From the NCBI GenBank assembly GCA_029256565.1, contig JAQSXQ010000115.1, forward strand, positions 1 to 6,398: a stretch of DNA of 6,398 bases, in the 5' to 3' direction. Origin of the DNA: Mycobacterium sp. (GTDB lineage Bacteria > Actinomycetota > Actinomycetes > Mycobacteriales > Mycobacteriaceae). Position 1 is the stretch's first letter. Every line of letters begins with the position of its first letter. Below the pieces are notes generated by a model that was not told the DNA's origin, ran no database searches, and saw only the letters and a program-made list of their open reading frames with translations. Positions 1-5,393 of the stretch are shown here, piece after piece. The translations under genes and the position numbers were made by a program.

Positions 1-303
1 ATCGCGAAGTTCCAGAACGAGCTGGGCGCCATGGGCTTCAAGTTCCAGTTCATCACCCTCGCCGGCTTCCACGCCCTCAACTACTCGATGTTCGATCTGG
101 CCCACGGCTACGCCCGCAACCAGATGAGCGCCTACGTCGAGCTGCAGGAGCGCGAGTTCGCCGCCGAGGAGCGCGGCTACACCGCGACGAAGCACCAGCG
201 CGAGGTCGGCGCCGGCTACTTCGACCGGATCGCCACCACCGTGGATCCCACCTCGTCGACCACCGCGCTCGCGGGCTCGACCGAAGAGGGTCAGTTCCAC
301 TGA
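1..303 (+). CDS. aceA: Isocitrate lyase, C-terminal part (5' end outside window)
   Basis: Reading frame 1 is open from the first base to a TGA at 301-303, giving the last 100 residues of an isocitrate lyase. The enzyme splits isocitrate into succinate and glyoxylate, the first step of the cytosolic glyoxylate shunt used during growth on acetate and fatty acids. The visible part includes QFITLAGFHALNYSMFDLA and a tail ending GSTEEGQFH, which I recognise as nearly identical to mycobacterial ICL1. In the family the C-terminal segment packs over the active site of a neighbouring subunit in the tetramer. The catalytic KKCGH loop lies upstream of the window and cannot be checked. fadB2 follows in the same direction, as in M. 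tuberculosis (icl1-fadB2), but a strong stem-loop lies between them. Identity is nearly certain; only the start is missing. Confidence 0.95.
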   Translation: MAKFQNELGAMGFKFQFITLAGFHALNYSMFDLAHGYARNQMSAYVELQEREFAAEERGYTATKHQREVGAGYFDRIATTVDPTSSTTALAGSTEEGQFH

Positions 304-353
304 GCGCAGCGAAGGGAACCAGAGGCCTGAGCCACTAAGCCTTTGCCGCTCAG

Positions 354-403
354 CAGACGCCAACTCGCACGCTTGGTACCCCGGGTGTGCGAGTTGGCGT
401 CTG
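354..403. terminator. Perfect 17-bp stem-loop between aceA and fadB2
   Basis: Positions 354-370 and 387-403 are perfect reverse complements (left arm cagacgccaactcgcac) with a 16-nt loop. The stem begins 51 nt after the aceA stop and ends 19 nt before the fadB2 ATG. No run of T follows, so it is not a classical intrinsic terminator. Mycobacterial terminators often lack the T-tract, and such a stem could instead stabilise the aceA mRNA 3' end or limit read-through into fadB2. The structure is seen directly; the role is inferred. Confidence 0.6.
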
Positions 404-411
404 TTCGCGTT

Positions 412-417
412 AGAAAG
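412..417 (+). promoter_or_regulatory. Probable ribosome binding site of fadB2
   Basis: AGAAAG at 412-417 sits 5 nt before the ATG at 423. It overlaps the alternative GTG at 417, which has no purine-rich sequence ahead of it. This favours ATG 423 as the fadB2 start, although the match to the anti-Shine-Dalgarno sequence is modest. Confidence 0.4.
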
Positions 418-422
418 TGACC

Positions 423-1277
423 ATGACTATTGAACGGGTAGGCGTCGTCGGCGCCGGGCAAATGGGTGCTGGCATCGCCGAGGTGTCGCTGCGTGCCGGT
501 GTGGACGTGCGCATCTACGAGCCCACCGAGGCGCTCGCCGAGGCAGGCCGTGGCCGCATCGTCTCGTCGCTGGAGCGGGGCGTCAGCCGCGGCAAGCTCA
601 CCGAGGCCGAACGCGACGAGGCGCTCGCCCGGCTCAGCGTCGCCACCGACATCGCCGACCTGGCCGACCGCCAACTGGTGGTCGAAGCCATCGTCGAGGA
701 CGCCGCGGTCAAGGCGAAGGTCTTCGCGCAGCTCGACGAGGCGATCACCGATCCCGACGCCGTGCTGGCGTCGAACACCTCCAGCATCCCGATCATGAAG
801 ATCGCCGCGGCCACCAAGAACCCCAGCCGCGTGCTGGGTCTGCACTTCTTCAACCCGGTGCCGGTACTGCCGCTGGTCGAGCTGGTGCCGACGCTCGTCA
901 CGACCGACGAGGCGCTGGCTCGCGTCGAGCAGTTCGCGGGCGAGACGCTCGGCAAGAAGGTCGTGCGCTGCACCGACCGCTCGGGCTTCGTCGTCAACGC
1001 GCTGCTGGTGCCCTTCCTGCTGTCGGCGATCCGGATGGCCGAGGCCGGCGTCGCCACCGTCGAGGACATCGACACCGCGGTGGTCGCCGGGCTGTCGCAC
1101 CCGATGGGCCCGCTCAAGCTCTCGGACCTCGTCGGACTGGACACGCTGAAACTCATCGCGGACTCGATGTTCGAGGAGTTCAAGGAGCCGCTCTACGGCC
1201 CGCCGCCGCTGCTGCAGCGCATGGTCGAGGCCGGTCAGCTGGGCAAGAAGTCGGGTAGGGGCTTCTACAGCTACTGA
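423..1277 (+). CDS. fadB2: 3-hydroxybutyryl-CoA dehydrogenase FadB2
   Basis: This 284-residue cytosolic NAD(P)-dependent enzyme interconverts acetoacetyl-CoA and 3-hydroxybutyryl-CoA in fatty acid or butyrate metabolism. The N-terminal Rossmann fold opens with VGVVGAGQMG, giving GxGxxG at residues 10-15. The SNTSS motif (117-121) supplies the conserved Ser120. HFFNP supplies the catalytic His141, paired with Glu153 in the VELV segment, and Asn192 lies in GFVVNALL. The C-terminal helical domain carries GLSHPMGPL and the usual ending GQLGKKSGRGFYSY. Length and order match M. tuberculosis FadB2 (Rv0468, about 286 residues). I chose ATG 423 because AGAAAG lies 5 nt upstream; GTG 417 would add two residues. 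It follows aceA in the same direction, consistent with use of fatty-acid carbon, but the intervening stem-loop suggests at least partial transcriptional separation. No missing residues or frameshift are seen. Confidence 0.95.
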   Translation: MTIERVGVVGAGQMGAGIAEVSLRAGVDVRIYEPTEALAEAGRGRIVSSLERGVSRGKLTEAERDEALARLSVATDIADLADRQLVVEAIVEDAAVKAKVFAQLDEAITDPDAVLASNTSSIPIMKIAAATKNPSRVLGLHFFNPVPVLPLVELVPTLVTTDEALARVEQFAGETLGKKVVRCTDRSGFVVNALLVPFLLSAIRMAEAGVATVEDIDTAVVAGLSHPMGPLKLSDLVGLDTLKLIADSMFEEFKEPLYGPPPLLQRMVEAGQLGKKSGRGFYSY

Positions 1278-1284
1278 GGTCTTG

Positions 1285-1308
1285 GCGCCGACACTACGGT
1301 TGTTGACG
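1285..1308 (+). repeat. Left copy of 24-bp inverted repeat flanking the DUF559 gene
   Basis: Bases 1285-1308 are the exact reverse complement of 2274-2297, on the far side of the DUF559 gene. The first base beyond each end no longer matches, so 24 bp is the exact limit. The copy starts 8 nt after the fadB2 stop. It includes most of a 19-nt unit (actacggttgttgacggat, 1293-1311) that recurs in direct orientation at 2242-2260. The flanking bases show no obvious target-site duplication. Confidence 0.85.
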
Positions 1309-1345
1309 GATCCGGCATGGAATCCGTTAACTTCCGTAGTCTCGG
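1288..1345. terminator. Imperfect stem-loop A between fadB2 and the DUF559 gene
   Basis: Arms 1288-1311 and 1322-1345 pair with four mismatches around a 10-nt loop. The core arms 1293-1311 and 1322-1340 match at 16 of 19 positions. Lying just after the fadB2 stop, it could end fadB2 transcription. It is built from the same repeat as stem-loop B after the next gene. No T-tract follows. The folding potential is seen directly; the terminator role is inferred. Confidence 0.5.
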
Positions 1346-1391
1346 CGAACTTCGATGGAACCGATCGGGTCCACCGCGCGCCTAACAGTGT

Positions 1392-2255
1392 GTGAGCGAA
1401 CTGATCGTGGCGTCCGAAGCGATCCCGAGTGGGCGTGTCACGCGGAACGACCTTCGGCTGCGATACGTGAAGGTGCACCGCAACGTCTACCTTCCGCGGG
1501 GCGTCGAGTTGAGTCCGCTGCATCGCGCGGAAGCCGCGTGGCTGTGGTCGAACCGCGAAGCGATCCTCGTCGGCAACTCGGCAGCGGCGCTCCTCGGCAC
1601 CAAGTGGCTGTCCGCCGGCGACCCCGCGGAGGTCGGACGGGTTCGCCAGCCGTCGCCTCCAGGCATCATCGTGCGCAGTGGTGCGATCGCCGACGACGAG
1701 GTCCGGCTGATCCGCGGGATGCGTTGCACCACGGCCGCGCGAACCGCGTTCGACGTCGGTCGGCGGCTCCCGTTGGATCAGGCCATCATCAGGATCGACG
1801 CGCTGCTCAACGCAACCCGGCTACCGGTCGCGGACGTCCACGCGATCACCTCGCGCTACCCCGGAGCAAGAGGCGTCCGCACGCTTCGTCAGGCGCTCGA
1901 CCTCGTCGACGGTGGTGCCGAATCGCCGCAGGAGACGCGTCTTCGGTTGGCGCTGGTGCGGTCGGGGCTCGCGCGGCCTGAGACGCAGATACCCGTGATA
2001 GCCGGTCGCACCCTACGTCGGATCGACATGGGGTGGACGGACTGGTCGGTGGGCGTCGAATACGACGGCGCGCAACACTTCACCAATCCCGACGACTACG
2101 CCAACGACATCGACCGCCTCGAATTCCTCGCCAAGTGCGGCTGGTTGATCGTGCGGGTGAGCGCTCGCCAGCTTCGATGGGAACGGCCCAGGGTCATCGC
2201 GCGAGTACGCGAGGCGCTGATCTCGCGAGGCATGCCGCGAGACTACGGTTGTTGA
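1392..2255 (+). CDS. DUF559-family predicted nuclease with AbiEi-like N-terminal region
   Basis: This 287-residue protein belongs to a family common in actinobacteria and often named DUF559 or AbiEi-like; its biological role is not established. The N-terminal part (about 1-90, with GRVTRNDLR and HRNVYLPRG) resembles the winged-helix region of AbiEi-type proteins. The C-terminal part has a Vsr/PD-(D/E)XK-like arrangement: Glu181 in SPQETRLRL, Asp212 in RRIDMGW, then Glu223 and Asp225 in VEYDGAQHF, followed by the strand WLIVRVSARQL. These acidic residues would bind metal if it cuts DNA. An in-frame TAA at 1383-1385 limits the start. GTG 1392 is the first candidate and has no clear Shine-Dalgarno sequence, so a leaderless or weakly translated message is possible. 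The last codons and the stop lie inside repeat stem-loop B. Third codon positions look less G/C-biased than in fadB2, suggesting later acquisition. Nuclease activity is a family-based inference. Confidence 0.85.
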   Translation: MSELIVASEAIPSGRVTRNDLRLRYVKVHRNVYLPRGVELSPLHRAEAAWLWSNREAILVGNSAAALLGTKWLSAGDPAEVGRVRQPSPPGIIVRSGAIADDEVRLIRGMRCTTAARTAFDVGRRLPLDQAIIRIDALLNATRLPVADVHAITSRYPGARGVRTLRQALDLVDGGAESPQETRLRLALVRSGLARPETQIPVIAGRTLRRIDMGWTDWSVGVEYDGAQHFTNPDDYANDIDRLEFLAKCGWLIVRVSARQLRWERPRVIARVREALISRGMPRDYGC

Positions 2256-2289
2256 CGGATTTCACGTCAGACGCGTCAACAACCGTAGT
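2242..2289. terminator. Perfect 16-bp stem-loop B between convergent genes
   Basis: Arms 2242-2257 and 2274-2289 are perfect reverse complements (actacggttgttgacg) around a 16-nt loop. The TGA of the DUF559 gene (2253-2255) lies within the left arm. The convergent ppk2 stop (2301-2303) is 11 nt beyond the right arm. The position suits a two-way terminator serving both genes. There is no T-tract in either direction. Confidence 0.6.
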
Positions 2290-2297
2290 GTCGGCGC
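2274..2297 (-). repeat. Right copy of 24-bp inverted repeat flanking the DUF559 gene
   Basis: These bases are the exact reverse complement of 1285-1308. The inner 16 bp form the right arm of stem-loop B. The outer 8 bp (gtcggcgc) are not part of its perfect stem, so the match to the distant left copy is longer than the local hairpin requires. That points to common descent of the two ends. Confidence 0.85.
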
Positions 2298-2300
2298 GAA

Positions 2301-3167
2301 CTAAGCCTTCGCGAGCCGCTTCTTCTCCACGTCGACGTCGAAATCGGCCGGGGGCCAAGACAAGTCGAGGCCCTCGAGTGCCTCGATGAGCAGCTCGGTG
2401 ACGGCGAGCCTGCCGTACCACTTGCGGTCGCACGGGATCACGTGCCACGGCGCGTAGTCCGTCGACGTCCGCTCGAGCATCGCCTGATAGGCCTCCTGGT
2501 ACCGGGGCCACAGCATCCGCTCGTCGACGTCGGCGGGGTTGTACTTCCAGTACTTGTCGGTCCGGTCCAGGCGTTCGGCCAGCCGCTTCTTCTGCTCGTC
2601 GAGCGAGACGAACAGCGCGACCTTGACGATGGTCGTCCCGTCGAGGACGAGCCGCTTCTCGAAGTCGTTGATGGTGTCGTAGCGGGTGCTCCAGACCTCG
2701 GGCGCCACCAGGTCGTGGACGCGGACGATCAGCACGTCCTCGTAGTGCGAGCGGTCGAACACCCCGATGTGGCCCGGCGTCGGCAGCTCCCGTTCGATGC
2801 GCCAGAGGAAGTCGTGGGCCAGCTCCTCGTCCGTGGGCTTGCCGAAGCTGGCGTACTGGATGCCCTGTGGATTGCCCGCTCCGACAACGTGTTTGACGAT
2901 GCCGCCCTTGCCTGCGGTGTCCATCCCCTGCAGCACGAGCAGCACCTTGCGGTTGTCGCCGGCAAGGCTGTTGGCGTAGAGCATCTCCTGCAGTTCGGCG
3001 AACCGCTCGCAGCGTTCCAGCTGCAGTGCGGGCGCGTCGGACTTGCTGCCCGAGAACCCGGGCGTCGCGTTGGTCTCTATCGCGGCGACGGAGTCACCCG
3101 GCTTGAACTGCAGGTGGACGTGCGGCTCGTGGGTCCACAGTTCGGGCAGCTCTGAGGCGTCGGTCAC
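2301..3167 (-). CDS. PPK2-family polyphosphate:nucleotide phosphotransferase
   Basis: This 288-residue cytosolic enzyme is predicted to move phosphate between inorganic polyphosphate and nucleotides. Walker A is GMDTAGKGG (residues 81-89), inside the family block VLLVLQGMDTAGKGG. Walker B is GVFDRSHYEDV (135-145). The lid region with the basic stretch RLDRTDKYWKYNPADVDER spans about 199-217, and PWHVIPCDRKWYGR (240-253) is also typical. The HYEDVLIVRVH variant fits the single-domain PPK2 subgroup that includes AMP/ADP-phosphorylating class III enzymes; I would not fix the preferred nucleotide from sequence alone. The start is uncertain. GTG 3167 begins 4 nt after the tetR stop, with AGGTG about 12 nt upstream; TTG 3179 would overlap tetR by 8 nt and add four residues. 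It lies directly downstream of tetR, so the two are probably co-transcribed. The stop is TAG. Confidence 0.9.
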   Translation of the reverse strand: MTDASELPELWTHEPHVHLQFKPGDSVAAIETNATPGFSGSKSDAPALQLERCERFAELQEMLYANSLAGDNRKVLLVLQGMDTAGKGGIVKHVVGAGNPQGIQYASFGKPTDEELAHDFLWRIERELPTPGHIGVFDRSHYEDVLIVRVHDLVAPEVWSTRYDTINDFEKRLVLDGTTIVKVALFVSLDEQKKRLAERLDRTDKYWKYNPADVDERMLWPRYQEAYQAMLERTSTDYAPWHVIPCDRKWYGRLAVTELLIEALEGLDLSWPPADFDVDVEKKRLAKA

Positions 3168-3171
3168 GGGT

Positions 3172-3873
3172 TCAGTCAAGCACCTGACGCGGCACGATCG
3201 GGGACGGATGAGGCATCGAGTTGAACTTCTCCAGCGACCCGCCCACCTCGACGATGCCGCACAACGCATTCCACGACAGCATCGTGAGGTAGTCGATCAG
3301 TTCGTCGGACGTCATCCGGGGGTTCGACATCCACGAGTGGGTGGCCAGCTGAACGCCGCCGACGGTGTGGAACGACCACGGCTCGGCGCCGCTGGTGTCC
3401 ATGCCCGCCGCGGCCATCCGCCTGCGCAGCATGACGGCGAGCATCCGCGCGATGATCTGCTCGGAGTCGGCGACGGCCTTGCTCTTCGCCGAGCTGTTGG
3501 CCATCACGAACCGATAGGGCTCGGGCTCGGCGGCCACGGTGTCGACGTACACGCGGATGACCTCGCGGGTGAGTGCGTAGCCGTCGAGGTTCGCCTTGAG
3601 CGCGGCGGCCATGTTGGGGATCAGCGTGGTCTGCGCGAAGCGCATCATCACCGCGGTGGTGAGGTCGTTCTTGTCGACGAAGTAGCGGTACAGCACCGTC
3701 TTGGAGACGCCGATCTCCGCGGCGATCTCGTCCATGCTGACATTGCTGCCCACCCGGCGAATGGCTTCCAGCGTGCCGTCGACCAGTTCGTTCCTGCGGT
3801 CGACTTTGTGCTGATGCCAGCGCCGTTTGCGGCCGTCGGTCTTCACCGCGGTCGCAGGAGATTGCTGTGCCAC
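3172..3873 (-). CDS. TetR-family transcriptional regulator (Rv0472c-like)
   Basis: This 233-residue DNA-binding repressor-type protein has its helix-turn-helix at about residues 46-71 (SMDEIAAEIGVSKTVLYRYF, then VDKNDL), preceded by the basic stretch DGRKRRWHQHKVDRR. The rest is the helical ligand-binding and dimerisation domain, including PYRFVMANSS and GGVQLATHSWMSNPR. I recognise it as close to M. tuberculosis Rv0472c; its ligand is unknown to me. I chose GTG 3873 because the open frame upstream lacks family-like sequence and a good -10 box (3907-3912) lies just upstream. ATG 3930 would place the start ahead of that box. The Shine-Dalgarno sequence is weak and distant (GAGGGA, about 17 nt upstream). 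It is divergent from the DUF445 gene and immediately upstream of ppk2, so it may control both and itself. Confidence 0.92.
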   Translation of the reverse strand: MAQQSPATAVKTDGRKRRWHQHKVDRRNELVDGTLEAIRRVGSNVSMDEIAAEIGVSKTVLYRYFVDKNDLTTAVMMRFAQTTLIPNMAAALKANLDGYALTREVIRVYVDTVAAEPEPYRFVMANSSAKSKAVADSEQIIARMLAVMLRRRMAAAGMDTSGAEPWSFHTVGGVQLATHSWMSNPRMTSDELIDYLTMLSWNALCGIVEVGGSLEKFNSMPHPSPIVPRQVLD

Positions 3874-3906
3874 TGTCGCCGTTTTTCCATTCCCTCGTCC
3901 GTGTCG

Positions 3907-3912
3907 ATGATA
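3907..3912 (-). promoter_or_regulatory. Probable -10 box of the tetR-ppk2 operon
   Basis: On the minus strand these bases read TATCAT, matching the mycobacterial SigA-type TANNNT pattern. The implied transcript start near 3900 leaves a 5' leader of about 25-28 nt before GTG 3873. No convincing -35 box lies 16-19 nt upstream, which is common in mycobacteria. Confidence 0.45.
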
Positions 3913-3934
3913 CGGCGCAGCCCGGCCCATGGGG

Positions 3935-3957
3935 CGGTGGGCGGAATCCGCCCGCCG
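3935..3957. promoter_or_regulatory. Near-perfect palindrome, candidate TetR operator
   Basis: Arms 3935-3945 and 3947-3957 are reverse complements at 10 of 11 positions around a single central base; the inner 7 bp (gggcgga / tccgccc) are perfect. The site lies in the divergent tetR-DUF445 region, upstream of the tetR -10 box and 4 nt before the DUF445 ATG. Its size and symmetry fit a TetR-dimer operator controlling both directions. It is very G/C-rich, so chance symmetry is less unlikely than usual. Confidence 0.4.
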
Positions 3958-3961
3958 GGCG

Positions 3962-5302
3962 ATGACGGATGATGGAGGCGTGTCTTTGCGCGAAGTCCCC
4001 GGACCCGACCAGGCGACGCGTCCCAGCCTCGCGACGACGCTCGCCGGCGCCGACTCCTCCGCCGATGCCGAACGGGCGCGCTCGCTGCGCCAGATGAAGC
4101 TGGTGGCGCTCGGGTTCCTGCTCGGCGCCACGGTGGTATTCCTGGTGTGTACCTGGGCGCAGTCCAACGGTGCGGCGCCATGGGTGGGTTACGTGCGCGC
4201 CGCCGCGGAGGCGGGCATGGTGGGCGCGCTCGCCGACTGGTTCGCGGTGACGGCGCTGTTCAAGCACCCTCTCGGCATCCCGATCCCGCACACCGCGATC
4301 ATCAAGCGCAAGAAGGATCAGCTGGGCGAGGGCCTCGGCACCTTCGTCCGGGAGAACTTCCTGTCCGCCGAGGTCATCGAGACCAAGCTGCGTGACGCAG
4401 AGGTCACCGCCCGTATCGGCAGGTGGCTGGCGCACCCGACGAACGCCGAGCGCGTGGCCGCCGAGGCCTCCACCGTCCTGCGGGTGCTGGTCGAGATGCT
4501 GCGCGACGACGACGTCCAACAGGTGCTGGACCGCATGATCGTCAAGCGCGTCGCCGAGCCGCAGTGGGGGCCACCGATCGGCCGAGTGCTGACGTCGCTG
4601 CTCGAGGAGGAACGCCAGGAGGCGCTGCTGCAGCTGTTGGCCGACCGGGCCTTCGAGTGGTCGCTGAACGCCGGCGAGACCATCGAGCGCGTGATCAACC
4701 GCGACTCGCCGACGTGGTCGCCGCGCTGGGTCGACAACCTGGTGGGCGACCGCATCCACCGCGAGCTGATGGACTTCACCGACAAGGTGCGTCGCGACCC
4801 CCAGCACGAGTTGCGGCAGTCGGCGACGAAGTTCCTCTTCGAGTTCGCCAACGACCTCCAGCACGACGACACGACGATCGCCCGCGCGGAGAAGGTCAAG
4901 GAACAGATCATGGCCCGCGACGAGGTGACCCGGGCCGCGGAGACGGCGTGGACGGCGGCCAAGCGGATCATCCTCGAGTCGGTCGACGATCCGTCGTCGG
5001 CGTTGCGCGAGCGCGTGGCGGACTCCGTGGTGCGCATCGGGGAGTCGTTGCGCGACGACCCTGAGCTGCGCGACAAGGTCGACAACTGGATCGTCCGCGC
5101 CGCCAAGCACCTCGTCTCGCAATATGGGACGGAGATCACAGCGATCATCACCGAGACGATCGAGCGCTGGGACGCCGAGGAGGCGAGCCGCCGCATCGAA
5201 CTCCATGTCGGCCGTGACCTGCAGTTCATCAGGATCAACGGCACGGTGGTGGGATCGCTCGCGGGCCTGATCATCTATTCGATAGCCCAACTACTGTTCT
5301 GA
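3962..5302 (+). CDS. DUF445-family membrane protein (Rv0473-like)
   Basis: This 446-residue protein belongs to DUF445 (YjiN-like), a family without a settled function. A basic residue (RQMK) precedes the first membrane segment (about 46-66). The family hallmark EAGMVGALADWFAVTALF with KHPLGIPIPHTAII follows at about 83-114 and includes a second hydrophobic stretch. The long middle is charged and helical and probably soluble. The last about 20 residues (GTVVGSLAGLIIYSIAQLLF) form a C-terminal membrane anchor. It matches M. tuberculosis Rv0473 in my recollection. The start is unsettled: ATG 3962 is used here but lacks a Shine-Dalgarno sequence. GGAGG at 3974-3978 is 7 nt before TTG 3986 and only 1 nt before GTG 3980, so TTG 3986 (438 residues) is a real alternative. 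It is divergent from tetR; the XRE gene lies 91 nt downstream. Confidence 0.9.
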   Translation: MTDDGGVSLREVPGPDQATRPSLATTLAGADSSADAERARSLRQMKLVALGFLLGATVVFLVCTWAQSNGAAPWVGYVRAAAEAGMVGALADWFAVTALFKHPLGIPIPHTAIIKRKKDQLGEGLGTFVRENFLSAEVIETKLRDAEVTARIGRWLAHPTNAERVAAEASTVLRVLVEMLRDDDVQQVLDRMIVKRVAEPQWGPPIGRVLTSLLEEERQEALLQLLADRAFEWSLNAGETIERVINRDSPTWSPRWVDNLVGDRIHRELMDFTDKVRRDPQHELRQSATKFLFEFANDLQHDDTTIARAEKVKEQIMARDEVTRAAETAWTAAKRIILESVDDPSSALRERVADSVVRIGESLRDDPELRDKVDNWIVRAAKHLVSQYGTEITAIITETIERWDAEEASRRIELHVGRDLQFIRINGTVVGSLAGLIIYSIAQLLF

Positions 5303-5314
5303 CCTGCGCTAGCA

Positions 5315-5336
5315 GGTGCTTGCAAAAGTTAGCACC
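5315..5336. promoter_or_regulatory. Inverted repeat overlapping the -35 region, candidate operator
   Basis: GGTGCT (5315-5320) and AGCACC (5331-5336) form a perfect 6-bp inverted repeat with a 10-bp spacer. The half-site centres are 16 bp apart. The repeat covers the predicted -35 box of the XRE gene promoter (5320-5325), a place where a bound dimer would block transcription. Autoregulation by the XRE protein is an inference from position only. Confidence 0.35.
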
Positions 5337-5348
5337 CCGTTCTACGGT
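5320..5348 (+). promoter_or_regulatory. Predicted SigA-type promoter of the XRE gene
   Basis: TTGCAA (5320-5325) and TACGGT (5343-5348) are separated by exactly 17 bp, matching -35 and TANNNT -10 patterns. The transcript would start near 5355, leaving about 39 nt of leader with a strong ribosome binding site before GTG 5394. It lies 18 nt after the DUF445 stop. Confidence 0.55.
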
Positions 5349-5378
5349 TGATTTCGTCATCGAAGATCAATCGCGGAT

Positions 5379-5385
5379 GAGGGGG
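5379..5385 (+). promoter_or_regulatory. Ribosome binding site of the XRE gene
   Basis: GAGGGGG at 5379-5385 ends 8 nt before GTG 5394. This fixes GTG 5394 as the start. Confidence 0.65.
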
Positions 5386-5393
5386 CAACGTAC

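Larger units (their letters stand above)
1285..2297 (+). mobile_element. Candidate repeat-bracketed cassette carrying the DUF559 gene
   Basis: The segment is bounded by perfect 24-bp inverted ends (1285-1308 and 2274-2297) and contains only the DUF559 gene. Each end is itself a stem-loop made of two opposed copies of the same unit, so four copies bracket the gene. It sits where M. tuberculosis has other genes after fadB2. No transposase is present and no target-site duplication is visible, so mobility is speculative. The repeats could also be paired terminators duplicated from one another. Confidence 0.3.

Noticed and set aside
327..353. ctgagc / gctcag inverted repeat after the aceA stop
   Set aside because: Only 6-bp arms with a 15-nt loop, far weaker than the adjacent 17-bp stem.
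1303..1333. Possible promoter for the DUF559 gene inside stem-loop A (TTGACG and TAACTT)
   Set aside because: The spacing is 19 bp, longer than usual, and both boxes are explained by the repeat sequence itself.
291..1523. Open frame of 410 codons on the minus strand across fadB2
   Set aside because: It is antisense to fadB2 and runs through two hairpins and into the DUF559 gene; the composition is that of a shadow frame.
1277..2305. Target-site duplication flanking the 24-bp inverted repeats
   Set aside because: The bases just outside (aggtcttg on the left, gaactaag on the right) do not match, so insertion by a duplicating transposase is not supported.
3843..3890. Short 15-codon reading frame (MEKRRQW...) overlapping the tetR start, as a possible leader peptide
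   Set aside because: The purine-rich GAGGGA abuts its ATG with no spacer, and no attenuator-like structure follows.
3176..5290. Open frame of 704 codons on the minus strand across tetR and the DUF445 gene
   Set aside because: It covers two well-recognised genes, and its translation is an Arg/Gly/His-rich low-complexity product typical of the antisense of GC-rich codons.
5342..5350. Third occurrence of ctacggttg, shared with the DUF559-flanking repeat
   Set aside because: Only 9 bases match, with no hairpin partner; here it forms the -10 region of the XRE gene. Probably chance.
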